Assembly: GCF_905221025.1 (NCBI RefSeq) | Contig: NZ_CAJNBL010000041.1 | Span: 84,793 to 148,792, forward strand | Length of the DNA stretch: 64,000 nucleotides | Direction: 5' to 3' | Origin: Candidatus Nitrotoga fabula | GTDB taxonomy: Bacteria > Pseudomonadota > Gammaproteobacteria > Burkholderiales > Gallionellaceae | Shown: in pieces, positions 1 through 8,820 of the stretch | Position numbering within the stretch: position 1 is the first letter of the stretch | Layout: the number at the start of each line of letters is the position of its first letter | Made by a program: the position numbers and the translations under genes | Notes under the pieces: model-generated | What the model saw: the letters and a program-made list of their open reading frames with translations, nothing else | Databases searched by the model: none | Told to the model about the DNA's origin: nothing

Positions 1-1
1 C

Positions 2-454
2 CCCGAGCATTTTCTGTGGCACACGCATCAGTTCCCAGAATTGTCTCAAATGGTAGTGAGCGATCCCCGGCTGCGTCATGCGCTGAAAAGGTTACCCGGG
101 AAAAAGCTGGTGTTTTCGAATGCTCCGCAGCATTATGCGCAGGCTGTCTTGCAATTGCTGCGGATACAGGATTTGATCGAGGATGTTTTTTCCATCGAGC
201 AGGCGCGTTATCAACCCAAGCCGCAGTTGCCGGGGTTTTTACGCTTGCTCGGCAAGCATCGCCTGGATCCTTCGCGCTGCGTGATGGTGGAAGACAGCAC
301 GGATAATCTCCAGACTGCAAAGCGGTTGCGCATGAAGACGGTATGGGTGAGCGATTCATCCACCTTGCCGGGATATGTGGATGTGAAGATTCGTGATGTG
401 ATGCAGTTGCCAAACATGGTATCGCGGTTGAGCCTGGGTAGGGCGCATAATTAA
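2..454 (+). CDS. HAD-family hydrolase, pyrimidine 5'-nucleotidase type (5' end missing)
   Basis: The reading frame is open from the left edge, so the N-terminus, including the first catalytic aspartates of the HAD fold, lies outside the window. The visible 150 residues carry the later HAD motifs: a Ser/Asn motif in KLVFSNAP, a Lys in YQPKPQ, and the acidic motif VMVEDSTDNLQTAK that binds Mg2+. An upstream PEHFLWHTHQFP-like stretch in the same frame resembles bacterial pyrimidine 5'-nucleotidases of the SDT1/YjjG-like group, which dephosphorylate UMP or CMP. A TTG at 41 exists inside the frame but is not the likely start, because homologous-looking sequence continues upstream of it. The substrate is inferred from family only. 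Confidence 0.75.
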   Translation, partial: PEHFLWHTHQFPELSQMVVSDPRLRHALKRLPGKKLVFSNAPQHYAQAVLQLLRIQDLIEDVFSIEQARYQPKPQLPGFLRLLGKHRLDPSRCVMVEDSTDNLQTAKRLRMKTVWVSDSSTLPGYVDVKIRDVMQLPNMVSRLSLGRAHN

Positions 455-694
455 TGAATGGCGGCCGTATATTGCATCCATTGTATAGATGACTGGTGCA
501 TCAGCAAGCTGGTGCAATTCTTTTCAGCGGTCATTTTTTCAACTGAATTGCCGGGAACAGGCCTAAAACAGGCTCGTCATGCTGTCCGGATCATTTTCAG
601 CAGGTATGGCAGCAGTGTTGCCAGATCGTGATGATAAGGTTGCCGTTTGCCATGACCAGGCTTTTTTTATTAATACAATCAGGGGTGCCCCCAC

Positions 695-1810
695 ATGATC
701 TTGATCTTGTCCTCCAATACTGACCGGAATAGTGCGGATTACCGACAACTGATGGCCTATCTTTCCGGATTGCGCGATATTGCCGTGCGTGTGCATGAAG
801 AGCGTGGCGCAGAACAGTCTCTTACAGAGATTTACCTGATTGGCGATACCATGTCGCTGGATGTCAAGGACATGCAAAGCCTGCCTTGTGTCGAACGGGT
901 CGTGCGAGTATCAGAGGAATTCCGCATTCTTGGGCGGCATAAGGATGATTTGCGCCCACAGCATTTTGATTACAATGGCATTCGTTTCGGTCAGGATACG
1001 TTTCATGTTTTTGCCGGACTGTGTGCTGTAGACAATGCCGGACATGTCGAGGCCATGCTGAAGGCGTTACGGGATCAAGGCCAGGTCTGCACGCGTATGG
1101 GTGCCTATAAACCGCGAACCAGTCCTTATGCCTTTCAAGGGCATGGCAAGAATTGCCTGCCATATGTTTTTGACTTGGCAGGAAAATATGGCATAAAAGT
1201 AATTGCCATGGAAATCACGCATGAATCTCACCTCGATGAAATCCGTGCTGCATTGCAGCAGACGGGTAACCCTACCGGCGTGATGCTGCAGATTGGGACA
1301 CGAAATACACAGAATTTTGAATTATTGAAAATTGTCGGACGCCAAAAAGAATTTCCTGTGCTGCTCAAGCGGGGTTTTGGTATCACGCTGGATGAATCGC
1401 TCAATGCTGCCGAATATCTGGCATCGGAAGGGAACCGCAAAGTCGTGTTCGGTTTACGCGGGATGAAAACCAACATGGGGGACCCTCACCGCAATTTTGT
1501 GGATTTCGCTCATGTGCCGGTAGTCAAGCGCCTGACCCGGATGCCGGTTTGCATTGATCCTTCACATTCGGTTGGCATCCGTAGTGCTGCACCCGACGGA
1601 GTTCTTGATTTAATGCATGTTACCGCGCAGGGAGTGATGGCTGGCGCCAACATGGTGCTGGTGGATTTTCATCCTGCCCCGTTACAGGCTTTGGTGGACG
1701 GACCGCAGGCATTGTTGCTGAAAGAATTGCCGCATTTTCTGGAAGATGTGCAAATTGCACGTGAAGCATATCTCCAGCGCGTGGCACTGGCGCAACGGTA
1801 TGCACAGTAA
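695..1810 (+). CDS. 3-deoxy-7-phosphoheptulonate (DAHP) synthase, type I-beta
   Basis: This is the first enzyme of the shikimate pathway, condensing phosphoenolpyruvate and erythrose 4-phosphate. The 371-residue protein has a small N-terminal ferredoxin-like domain of about 100 residues, then a TIM barrel. Recognisable barrel motifs are the phosphate/PEP-binding GAYKPRTSPYAFQG near residue 135, LQIGTRNTQNFELL near 200, the lysine of VLLKRGFGITLDE near 225 and the metal-binding CIDPSHSVG near 290. The domain layout fits the type I-beta class (Bacillus/Thermotoga-like) rather than the E. coli AroF/G/H class. The ATG at 695 is preceded by an AGGGG ribosome site. It stands alone on this strand, with a putative B12-binding protein gene about 85 bp downstream. 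Confidence 0.88.
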   Translation: MILILSSNTDRNSADYRQLMAYLSGLRDIAVRVHEERGAEQSLTEIYLIGDTMSLDVKDMQSLPCVERVVRVSEEFRILGRHKDDLRPQHFDYNGIRFGQDTFHVFAGLCAVDNAGHVEAMLKALRDQGQVCTRMGAYKPRTSPYAFQGHGKNCLPYVFDLAGKYGIKVIAMEITHESHLDEIRAALQQTGNPTGVMLQIGTRNTQNFELLKIVGRQKEFPVLLKRGFGITLDESLNAAEYLASEGNRKVVFGLRGMKTNMGDPHRNFVDFAHVPVVKRLTRMPVCIDPSHSVGIRSAAPDGVLDLMHVTAQGVMAGANMVLVDFHPAPLQALVDGPQALLLKELPHFLEDVQIAREAYLQRVALAQRYAQ

Positions 1811-1894
1811 ACAGAATTGCTGCATTACTGCCGGTATATCTCTTTACGCGTTCTTTTGCCCCACATTCAGTTTTCCGTTGGTAGACGGATACGA

Positions 1895-2782
1895 ATGAAG
1901 ATAGTGCAGCAATGCCTGTTTTTGATCTTATGGCTGCCTGTTTTTTGTCAGGCTGCGCAGGCTGTGACCCGGCATACGGTTATTGATGATCAAGGCAATC
2001 AGGTGGCATTTTTTACACCTCCACAGCGAGTGATTTCTCTTGCTCCCAATCTTACTGAGCTTGTCTTTGCGGCAGGGATGGGAGGCCATTTGGTAGCCGT
2101 TTCCGCATACAGTGATTATCCCCGGCAAGCCAGATTGCTGAAGCAGATAGGCGACGCATACCGTCTGGATTGGGAGAAACTGATTGCTTTCAGGCCGGAC
2201 TTGCTGCTTGCGTGGGGTAGCGGCCTTTCAACGCAAGACCGTGCCAAGCTTGAGAAGCTGAAGCTGAAGGTTTTGATATTGGAACCTCGCAGCCTGAAGG
2301 ATATTCCCAGGATACTTCGTTTGCTTGGGCGTATTTCTGGAAACAGGGTACAGGCAGATGCTTCGGCGACAGCCTTCGAGCGAGAGTTGCGTGACTTGCG
2401 CATGAAATATGCCGAGCGGGATCCGGTACGCGTTTATTTCCAGATTGCTGCTTACCCCATGCTAACTGTCAACGAAGATCATATAATCAGCGATGTGCTG
2501 CGCTTATGTGGTGGGCAGAACGTATTTGGTGCATTGTTTCAGTTGACTCCTGTTATTTCCAGTGAGGCACTGATAAAAGAAAACCCTCAGATACTGCTGG
2601 CAGCCGTTTCTACCCGTGGACAGGAGGAAGCTGTCGAGGAAATGTGGCGAGGGCTGCCATTACAAGCGGCCAGGCAAGGCCGCATGGCCTTTATCACCTC
2701 GGACCTGATCAGCCGCTCTGCGCCGCGCATACTCTGGGGAGCAAGACAGGTGTGCGAACAGATCGAATTAGCAAGGCATTGA
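1895..2782 (+). CDS. Periplasmic helical-backbone metal-complex binding protein (BtuF-like)
   Basis: This is a substrate-binding protein of the PF01497 type that hands vitamin B12 or a siderophore to an ABC importer. From the ATG at 1895 the protein has a clear signal peptide, with a hydrophobic core FLILWLPVFCQA and cleavage likely after Ala. The mature part begins with the typical VTRHTVIDDQG strand and carries RVISLAPNLTELVFAAG, the hallmark of BtuF/FhuD proteins, then a long helix and a second lobe (NEDHIISDVLRLCGG). A longer frame from a TTG at 1817 exists but would bury the signal peptide, so the later start was chosen. No permease or ATPase gene lies next to it. A corrinoid adenosyltransferase is encoded about 3 kb away, which weakly favours cobalamin as ligand. 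Confidence 0.8.
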   Translation: MKIVQQCLFLILWLPVFCQAAQAVTRHTVIDDQGNQVAFFTPPQRVISLAPNLTELVFAAGMGGHLVAVSAYSDYPRQARLLKQIGDAYRLDWEKLIAFRPDLLLAWGSGLSTQDRAKLEKLKLKVLILEPRSLKDIPRILRLLGRISGNRVQADASATAFERELRDLRMKYAERDPVRVYFQIAAYPMLTVNEDHIISDVLRLCGGQNVFGALFQLTPVISSEALIKENPQILLAAVSTRGQEEAVEEMWRGLPLQAARQGRMAFITSDLISRSAPRILWGARQVCEQIELARH

Positions 2783-3109
2783 TGGCGGAGCAGGGCGGGC
2801 GTTGCAGGGAAGTGTTCTGCATGGAATTTCATCATGCATGAAAGTGAGTTTTGCAATATACCTATAAATTTAGCTGATATTTTCAGCTTTTCGCTTCATG
2901 CAAATAACAATGCTGATAAAAAAATCCGGGAAGTGGTTCCCTAGAACGAAATTTGTTATGCTGAATTTTGTTTAATAACAAATTATTATTGTTATTAATT
3001 AATGTGATTTCTTTAATAAAATCCAGGCAGGATCGCGCTTTTTTTACTACGAATAAGCCAGGATGTTGAGCCGGATTTCTGATGCGATATATAAACGGGT
3101 TAATTGATT
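2783..3109. other. Intergenic region upstream of fcl with a 10-bp inverted repeat
   Basis: There is no credible gene here. The region is very A+T rich and holds a perfect inverted repeat, TTAATAACAA / TTGTTATTAA, at 2972-2998 with a 7-base loop. It lacks a run of T after the stem, so it looks more like an operator or a promoter-proximal structure for fcl than a terminator of the upstream gene. This is inference. Confidence 0.5.
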
Positions 3110-4096
3110 ATGGATGATAATTCCAGAATTTATATTGCGGGTCACCGCGGTCTGGTTGGTTCTGCGCTAATGCGAAACTTGCATGCCAAAGGTTTTAAGA
3201 ACCTGATTGGCCATAGTCACGCCGAACTGGATCTGACCAACCAGGCAGCTACGGACGCTTTTTTTTCACAGGAAAAGCCCAATTACGTCTTTCTGGCTGC
3301 CGCAAGGGTCGGGGGAATACTGGCTAATCATACCTATCCGGCTGAGTTTATCCGTGACAATCTGGCTATCCAGACAAACGTTATTCATGCAGCGTACCGC
3401 GCTGGAGTAAAGCGCCTGATGTTTCTGGGTTCCAGCTGCATCTATCCTAAATTTGCTCCTCAGCCCATGCGTGAGGATTATCTTTTGACCGGTCCACTGG
3501 AACCGACCAACCGCCCGTATGCCTTGGCAAAAATTGCCGGTATTGAAATGAGCTGGAGCTATAACCGTCAGTACGGGATGCAGAACCTGGCCGTGATGCC
3601 GACGAATCTGTATGGTCCCGGGGATAACTACGATCTGAACAATAGTCACGTGATTCCGGCTTTGATTAGAAAATTTCATGAAGCCAAGGTTCGCAACGAG
3701 AAACATGTGGAGGTCTGGGGAAATGGTTTAGCCAGGCGTGAATTCCTGTATAGCGAGGATATGGCGGATGCCTGCGTTCATTTGATGAATCTGCCGGACG
3801 AGCAATATTGTGGATTGCTCGGTAGCGATGAAACTGTTAGTGGAAAGTTCGAGCCTCCTTTGGTGAACATTGGAACAGGGGAGGATATTGCCATCCGTGA
3901 TCTGGCTGCCCTTGTACAGGAAACCGTGGGATATGAAGGAGAGATTTTTTTTGATTCATCCAAACAGACGGGTACGCCGCAAAAATTGCTGGATGTTTCC
4001 CGTCTGAAAGCTTTAGGGTGGAATCCTCCTACATCCCTGCGGCACGGGCTGGAAAAATCTTATGAAGATTTTAAAAAAAATCAAAAGGATAATTAA
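3110..4096 (+). CDS. fcl: GDP-L-fucose synthase
   Basis: This NADPH-dependent 3,5-epimerase/4-reductase converts GDP-4-keto-6-deoxymannose to GDP-L-fucose for surface polysaccharide. It is an extended short-chain dehydrogenase. The N-terminal Rossmann motif is [10 protein letters not shown] at about residues 10-20. [15 protein letters not shown] follows near 108, and the catalytic Tyr-x3-Lys lies in [10 protein letters not shown] near 140. ATG at 3110 was chosen; a TTG two codons earlier would add only two residues. Gmd, which makes its substrate, is encoded just downstream on the opposite strand, so the two genes converge instead of sharing an operon. The last 35 bases overlap a small alternative reading frame at 4062-4226. 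Confidence 0.92.
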   Translation: MDDNSRIYIAGHRGLVGSALMRNLHAKGFKNLIGHSHAELDLTNQAATDAFFSQEKPNYVFLAAARVGGILANHTYPAEFIRDNLAIQTNVIHAAYRAGVKRLMFLGSSCIYPKFAPQPMREDYLLTGPLEPTNRPYALAKIAGIEMSWSYNRQYGMQNLAVMPTNLYGPGDNYDLNNSHVIPALIRKFHEAKVRNEKHVEVWGNGLARREFLYSEDMADACVHLMNLPDEQYCGLLGSDETVSGKFEPPLVNIGTGEDIAIRDLAALVQETVGYEGEIFFDSSKQTGTPQKLLDVSRLKALGWNPPTSLRHGLEKSYEDFKKNQKDN

Positions 4097-4226
4097 TTAT
4101 CCTGATAATATTGTTTTGGTTGAAACCAGAAATTACGGAAGATTTGTTCGGAATGACTTTCGCTATGTTGAAATCAATGCAATGGCAGATGGATGCAAGC
4201 TCATGATTCGGGAAGTTGTCCTCTGA
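4062..4226 (+). CDS. Possible 54-residue ORF overlapping the end of fcl
   Basis: An ATG inside the last codons of fcl opens a frame that reads [16 protein letters not shown] at the start and ends with [10 protein letters not shown] before a TGA at 4224. The basic N-terminus followed by mixed sequence looks protein-like, resembling the first residues of polysaccharide-associated enzymes, but I cannot assign a family. It could be the stub of a truncated sugar-modifying gene that once followed fcl, or chance. The perfect 18-bp palindrome at 4086-4103 falls inside it. Confidence 0.25.
   Translation: MKILKKIKRIINYPDNIVLVETRNYGRFVRNDFRYVEINAMADGCKLMIREVVL
4086..4103 (+). repeat. Perfect 18-bp palindrome at the fcl stop codon
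   Basis: AGGATAATTAATTATCCT is its own reverse complement and spans the stop codon of fcl. It lies between the convergent fcl and gmd genes and could act as part of a transcription stop, although no long T-run follows. Confidence 0.5.
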
Positions 4227-4293
4227 TTTAGCCCACGGAATTCAAAATTATGTTTTCTGACACATCAGAAAAACGGACGGGTTGCGTTCATGT

Positions 4294-5379
4294 TTATTCA
4301 TGATAATCAAAAGCAGAAAATCCGTGCTTTTTAATCAGTTCGTCCCGTTCTGCGGCTTTCAGGTCTTCGCGCACCATTTCTGCAACCAGTTCACGAAATG
4401 AAGTTCTGGGTGTCCACCCCAGTTTCTTCTTTGCCTTGGTTGCGTCTCCCAGCAGGGTTTCTACCTCGGTCGGCCGGAAATAGCGCGGATCCACGGCTAC
4501 GATACATTTTCCAGAAGCATCATAGCCTTTTTCGCTGACTCCTGATCCTTTCCAGTACATCCGGATGCCGAGCTCTTCTGCCGCAGCTGTTACAAAATCA
4601 CGCACACTGTATTGCACACCGGTGGCAATGACATAATCCTCCGCCTGTTCCTGCTGTAGCATGAGCCATTGCATTTCTACATAGTCCCTGGCATGCCCCC
4701 AATCCCGTAATGAGTCCAGATTTCCTAGGAACAGGCAACTTTGCAGGTTCAGTTTGATGCGTGTGAGGGCGCGTGTAATTTTCCGGGTAACGAAGGTTTC
4801 TCCACGCAACGGGCTTTCGTGGTTGAACAGGATTCCATTGCAGGCATAGATACCATAGGCCTCGCGGTAGTTGACCGTAATCCAGTAGGCGTAGAGCTTG
4901 GCTACAGCATAGGGAGACCGGGGATAAAAGGGGGTAGTTTCCTTTTGCGGAATTTCCTGCACCAGGCCGTACAGTTCGGAAGTAGAAGCCTGGTAAAACC
5001 GGGATTTTCTTTCCAGTCCCAGTATCCGGATGGCTTCCAGTATGCGCAGGGGTCCCAGCGCGTCGGAGTTGGCTGTATATTCCGGTTCCTCGAACGATAC
5101 CGCTACGTGGCTCTGTGCGGCAAGGTTGTAGATTTCATCTGGTTGCACCTGCTGGATAATGCGAATCAGGCTGCTGGAATCGGTCATGTCGCCATAATGC
5201 AGAATAAAATTCCGGTTGCTAACGTGTGGATCCTGGTACAAGTGATCAATACGGTCTGTATTGAATAAAGAAGCACGACGCTTGATCCCATGTACATGAT
5301 AGCCTTTTCCCAACAGGAATTCGGCAAGGTAAGCGCCGTCCTGCCCGGTTATGCCCGTGATTAAAGCGGTTTTTTTCAT
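4294..5379 (-). CDS. gmd: GDP-mannose 4,6-dehydratase
   Basis: This enzyme turns GDP-D-mannose into GDP-4-keto-6-deoxymannose, the substrate of the Fcl enzyme encoded nearby. The 361-residue length is normal. The N-terminal NAD(P)-binding motif is [13 protein letters not shown] at residues 7-19. The GIKRRAS and LHYGDMTD segments follow, and the catalytic Tyr-x3-Lys lies in [11 protein letters not shown] near 157. The C-terminal part contains the sugar-nucleotide site [14 protein letters not shown]. The start at 5379 is an ATG giving the usual [12 protein letters not shown] start. The gene is transcribed toward fcl, so the pair is convergent; this arrangement is unusual and suggests rearrangement. 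Confidence 0.93.
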   Translation of the reverse strand: MKKTALITGITGQDGAYLAEFLLGKGYHVHGIKRRASLFNTDRIDHLYQDPHVSNRNFILHYGDMTDSSSLIRIIQQVQPDEIYNLAAQSHVAVSFEEPEYTANSDALGPLRILEAIRILGLERKSRFYQASTSELYGLVQEIPQKETTPFYPRSPYAVAKLYAYWITVNYREAYGIYACNGILFNHESPLRGETFVTRKITRALTRIKLNLQSCLFLGNLDSLRDWGHARDYVEMQWLMLQQEQAEDYVIATGVQYSVRDFVTAAAEELGIRMYWKGSGVSEKGYDASGKCIVAVDPRYFRPTEVETLLGDATKAKKKLGWTPRTSFRELVAEMVREDLKAAERDELIKKHGFSAFDYHE

Positions 5380-5540
5380 TATTCAGGTAACCCTTGAGAG
5401 TGTTGATTTTAGGCCATCAAAATCTGGAAAATCCGGTTGTAATGGGAAATGCTGACAGCCGATTTTTCAGCAATCCCTGGTGGTTGTGTGCAAGTCATCC
5501 GCCCATTTCAAGAAAATCCAACAGGGCGAATGACGGTGTT

Positions 5541-6098
5541 TCATGCTGTGCTGCCTGCCAGATTTTTCTGCCAGTAAGTCTCGCTCTGTCCCATTGTACG
5601 GTTGAGGACACGACTCAATACAAATAATAAGTCAGATAAACGATTCAGGTAAGGCAGGGCATGCAGAGGAACCGCATCGTGAAGCGCGAGTGCAGCCAAA
5701 TCCCGTTCAGCGCGCCGGGCTACTGTGCGTGATATGTGGCATTGCGCTGCGGCACGGGAGCCCCCGGGCAGAATAAATTCCTTAAGCGGGGGCAAATCGG
5801 AGTTGTAAAGGGTAATCGCGGCATCCAGAGATTGGAGCTTGCTTTCGGAAAACTGGGCAGCAGGGTATGCAAGCGCACCACCAAGGTCAAACAGGTCATG
5901 CTGTATATGCAACAGCAAATTGCGCAAGTCATCGGGTGCGGATTCTGCGAGCAGAAGTCCGATGTGGCTGTTGAGTTCATCCACGCTTCCGATAGCGTGG
6001 ATGCGCGGGCAATATTTTTTTACGCGTGTTCCGTCCGCCAGTCCGGTGGAGCCATCATCTCCAGTGCGGGTGACAATTTTGCTTAGACGGTTGGCCAT
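5541..6098 (-). CDS. Cob(I)alamin adenosyltransferase, PduO type
   Basis: This enzyme transfers the adenosyl group of ATP to reduced corrinoid to make adenosylcobalamin. The 185-residue protein has the PduO-family ATP motif TRTGDDGSTGLADG at residues 9-22 and the arginine-rich site CHISRTVARRAER near 125. The conserved LNRLSDLLFVLSR helix near 155 completes the family pattern. The ATG at 6098 was chosen over a TTG at 6116 because it fits the family N-terminus. It overlaps the stop of the DUF1841 gene by one base (TAATG), which implies translational coupling in an nth / DUF1841 / adenosyltransferase unit. Confidence 0.88.
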   Translation of the reverse strand: MANRLSKIVTRTGDDGSTGLADGTRVKKYCPRIHAIGSVDELNSHIGLLLAESAPDDLRNLLLHIQHDLFDLGGALAYPAAQFSESKLQSLDAAITLYNSDLPPLKEFILPGGSRAAAQCHISRTVARRAERDLAALALHDAVPLHALPYLNRLSDLLFVLSRVLNRTMGQSETYWQKNLAGSTA

Positions 6099-6520
6099 TA
6101 TTGTTTTTCCAGGCAATTGAAATAAATGCCAGCATCAATAGCCGTGCCGCTGCGTTGCGATTGCCAGATCATTTCCCCCAAACATTCCATCATCCGATGT
6201 TGAGCGTCGTGTTCTGATTCATGAAGCACGGTCAATCTCTGAAAGTGTGTGCGGATTCCAGGCGGCTGGTTGATGGAGATCTGCTCTTCGATGGCGAGAT
6301 GCATCATCAGGTGCAGAAAGGGGTTGGTCGTGCCCTGTTCCGGGGTATAGTCCTTATGCTGGTAGTGTTCCGGGTTTTCCAGTATGGGGAAGTATTCCGG
6401 GTGTTTTCCTATAAGTTGCGCAGCCAGGTCTTCCAGAGGGGAGAGAAGTTCCCCCGTACGGTGCTTGCGCCAGGTCTCGATGAGGAACATGCGCGCTTCT
6501 TCTCTGCTGGGGTTGAACAT
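6098..6520 (-). CDS. DUF1841 family protein
   Basis: This 140-residue soluble protein of unknown function matches the pattern of the DUF1841 family found in beta- and gammaproteobacteria. It starts MFNPSREEARMFL, has LSPLEDLAAQLIGKHPEY in the middle, and carries the His-rich FLHLMMHLAIEEQ and CLGEMIW segments. It is alpha-helical and has no signal peptide. The stop is coupled to the start of the adenosyltransferase gene, and nth lies 9 bp upstream. No function can be inferred beyond this co-transcription. Confidence 0.8.
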   Translation of the reverse strand: MFNPSREEARMFLIETWRKHRTGELLSPLEDLAAQLIGKHPEYFPILENPEHYQHKDYTPEQGTTNPFLHLMMHLAIEEQISINQPPGIRTHFQRLTVLHESEHDAQHRMMECLGEMIWQSQRSGTAIDAGIYFNCLEKQ

Positions 6521-6529
6521 TATATTTCC

Positions 6530-7162
6530 TTATATTTCCTTGTTGGAATAATCGCACAGATCAACGATGCGGCACATGCCGCATCTGGGTTTGCGTGCCT
6601 GACATATATAGCGCCCATGCAGAATCAGCCAGTGGTGGGCATCATGCTTGAATTGATCCGGTACGACTTTCAGTAATTTTTTTTCCACTTCCAGCATGGT
6701 TTTTCCGGGAGCAAGCCCGGTGCGGTTGGATACACGAAAAATGTGGGTATCCACCGCGATCGTCGGCTGGCCGAAGGCCGTATTGAGCACGACGTTTGCT
6801 GTCTTGCGCCCTACGCCCGGGAGAGTCTCCAGAGCTTCGCGCGTCTGTGGAACGGCTTCACCATGTTTCTCCAGCAATATCCGGCAGGTTTGAATGATAT
6901 GCCGTGCCTTGGTTTTGTAAAGACCGATACGCTGTATGTAATCGCGTAATTTATCCTCGCCCAGATCAAGCAACCCCTGCGGGGTGTTGGCTATCGGGAA
7001 TAGCTGGCGGGTAGCAGCATTCACGCTGACATCGGTAGCCTGGGCCGAAAGGATGACTGCAACCAGCAGTTCAAATGCGGAGTGATACTCCAGCTCGGTA
7101 GTCGGGTGCGGATTGGCTGCCTGCAAGCGCAGAAAAATTTCCTGGCGTTTTGCTGAATTCAC
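6530..7162 (-). CDS. nth: Endonuclease III (DNA glycosylase/AP lyase)
   Basis: It removes oxidised pyrimidines and cleaves the abasic strand. The 210-residue length is standard. The helix-hairpin-helix LPGVGRKTANVVL near residue 113 contains the catalytic Lys, the catalytic Asp lies in AVDTHIFRVSNR near 138, and a C-terminal [4Fe-4S] cluster is given by the four Cys of CQARKPRCGMCRIVDLC. The start ATG at 7162 gives the family-typical N-terminus. It heads a three-gene unit with DUF1841 and the corrinoid adenosyltransferase. Confidence 0.95.
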   Translation of the reverse strand: MNSAKRQEIFLRLQAANPHPTTELEYHSAFELLVAVILSAQATDVSVNAATRQLFPIANTPQGLLDLGEDKLRDYIQRIGLYKTKARHIIQTCRILLEKHGEAVPQTREALETLPGVGRKTANVVLNTAFGQPTIAVDTHIFRVSNRTGLAPGKTMLEVEKKLLKVVPDQFKHDAHHWLILHGRYICQARKPRCGMCRIVDLCDYSNKEI

Positions 7163-7709
7163 AGAGCGGTTTTACTCCAGTAAAAAAAGGGATTACAGTG
7201 CTTGCGCGTCATTGGGGAAGAGTACGCCCGTATAATACAAAATAGACCGGGAGCCCTGAATTGGTACCCGGAAATTGGATGCAATGCCTATGTGTAAGAT
7301 TTGCGTAGTTTTGTGAATATTTTACATGACAAATGGATGGTTGCCATGGACAGAAGAGATAAATAATGTGGTCTGGAGAAGCTGAGGACGATGACAAATG
7401 GTACAGTGTCATGCATTTGCAGTGCATGCCCGGAGCAGGTGGTTTTTCTGGCGCTCACCCAGTTGGCTTCGTTTTGTGTCTGGTTCATGGATATGTAGAG
7501 GCTGCTCTGGATGAAAAGCCGGCTTATTTAATGTTGCCGGGAACCGTGATGAATATAGAACCCGTTCACCTTTTGCCTAACGCGCCAGCGCCATTGATCC
7601 GGTCTGCGTTGGGAGCAGGTGCTCGTCTTGACGGCAGGGTATGCTGTACGCTACGCTCACACTGATTCAGTGATCTACCAACCTTTCAGTCAACCTTTCA
7701 GTAAATTTT
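7163..7709. other. 547-bp non-coding stretch between nth and mobB
   Basis: No convincing gene is seen; a 99-codon frame at 7366-7665 has no family features and is probably chance. Small structures are present: an inverted repeat CACTGA-T-TCAGTG at 7660-7672, and a 12-bp tandem duplication of CAACCTTTCAGT at 7679-7702 just upstream of mobB. The region probably holds divergent promoters for nth and the molybdopterin operon. I could not make a molybdenum-cofactor riboswitch fold from it. Confidence 0.5.
7679..7702 (+). repeat. 12-bp tandem duplication upstream of mobB
   Basis: CAACCTTTCAGT occurs twice in direct succession, ending seven bases before the mobB start codon. It may be a recent slippage duplication that changes the leader or ribosome site spacing. 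Confidence 0.6.
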
Positions 7710-8225
7710 ATGTTTAATGGGAAAATAATGGGTTTTGCGGGTTATTCCGGCAGCGGAAAAACCACCTTGCTTGAAAAAGTAATTCCGATTTTGACTGGAA
7801 AAGGTTTGCGTATTGCCGTTATCAAGCATGCGCACCATGATTTTGATATTGATAAGCCTGGAAAGGATACTTATCGTCATCGCAAGGCAGGAGCGCGCGA
7901 AGTGCTGATTGTTTCTGCACAGAGATGGGCATTGATGCACGAATTAAGCAAGGAGACGGAACCTACACTTGAAGATCTCTGTTCAAGATTTTCCGGATAT
8001 GACCTGATTCTGGCCGAAGGATACAAGCATGCAGCTATACCAAAACTGGAAGTGCATCGCAAGGAAACCGGGTCTGATGCCATATATCCGACTGACCCGG
8101 GAATTATTGCTGTTGTGACAGACAGCAAGGATTCTTTCCCGTTGCCGAAACTTGACATTAATGCACCGGAAGAGGTGGCCAATTTTATTTTGGACTATTT
8201 TTCAAAGGGTAATCATGCGAATTGA
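7710..8225 (+). CDS. mobB: Molybdopterin-guanine dinucleotide biosynthesis protein B
   Basis: This P-loop GTPase assists MobA in attaching GMP to molybdopterin. The 171-residue protein has the Walker A motif GYSGSGKTTLLEK at residues 10-22, then VIKHAHHDFDID with conserved His residues near 37, the RHRKAGA segment, and the switch-like DLILAEGYKH near 105. It starts with ATG at 7710, closely behind a duplicated 12-bp sequence. The next gene, a moaD-like copy, begins inside its 3' end (11-base overlap), so the genes are coupled in a mobB-moaD-moaD-moaE-moaC operon. Confidence 0.93.
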   Translation: MFNGKIMGFAGYSGSGKTTLLEKVIPILTGKGLRIAVIKHAHHDFDIDKPGKDTYRHRKAGAREVLIVSAQRWALMHELSKETEPTLEDLCSRFSGYDLILAEGYKHAAIPKLEVHRKETGSDAIYPTDPGIIAVVTDSKDSFPLPKLDINAPEEVANFILDYFSKGNHAN

Positions 8226-8538
8226 GATCGTTTATTTTGGTAAGCCGAAGGAAAATTTGAAAATATCGCAGGAGACGGTAACAGTTCCCGGAGATGCGCT
8301 TACGCTTTCTGGTCTGCTAGAATGGCTGAGGTCGCGCGGAGGAGACTGGGTGCGTGAAATGGATGAAGACAAGGTGCGTTGCGCTGTCAATCAGGATTTT
8401 GCTGCGCTGACGAGGGAGTTGAAAGAGAATGACGAGGTCGCTATTACTGCTCATTATCATGGCTGTGCAGAATTCTGGGAGGGGGATCCCCGGCTTAGGC
8501 CGCTTCAATCCAGCACCGTAATGAAACATTGTTCGTGA
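8215..8538 (+). pseudogene. Degenerate MoaD-like protein lacking the C-terminal Gly-Gly
   Basis: From ATG 8215 the first 80 residues match the intact MoaD encoded downstream almost position for position: both have IVYFGKPKE / LVYFGRPKE, then WLR.RG, RCA.NQ and KENDE.AI. The last stretch diverges. Where the intact copy ends FSPISGG, this one reads THYHG-like sequence and runs on for about 25 unrelated residues. MoaD needs a free C-terminal Gly-Gly to carry the thiocarboxylate sulfur for molybdopterin synthase, so this product cannot work as a normal sulfur carrier. It is best seen as a decaying tandem duplicate; a different role cannot be excluded. It overlaps mobB by 11 bases. Confidence 0.75.
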
Positions 8539-8676
8539 TGGCCGCCCCTGCCATTTCTGGCATTTGCAGGAAATAGCATTTTGCAGATTGCAAGATTTGT
8601 TACCGGGTTTTCTGGATGCAGGAAAACGGTACGAGCATTGCAATAAACGGACTTTATTCGGGAAACAGGGAAGGAT

Positions 8677-8699
8677 GCTGCATATGCAAAATATGCAGC
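8677..8699 (+). repeat. 9-bp perfect inverted repeat between the two moaD copies
   Basis: GCTGCATAT and ATATGCAGC flank a five-base loop. It lies in the 282-bp gap left between the degenerate and intact moaD genes, which otherwise holds no gene. It may form a hairpin in the operon mRNA. Confidence 0.6.
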
Positions 8700-8820
8700 T
8701 GCCATTTTCTTCATGAGTGGCATCAGGGTACGATGGACCGGTTGATGTCAAGCGGGTTGCAGACGCAGACAAGTTTCAAAAGTCATTTGTATTTGTTTGA
8801 ATTATTTTTCAGGAACAGCC

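Noticed and set aside
7366..7665. 99-codon plus-strand frame between nth and mobB
   Set aside because: No ribosome site, no family features, and unlikely amino-acid composition.
7163..7709. Molybdenum-cofactor riboswitch before mobB
   Set aside because: I looked for the multi-stem Moco fold and could not build it from this sequence.
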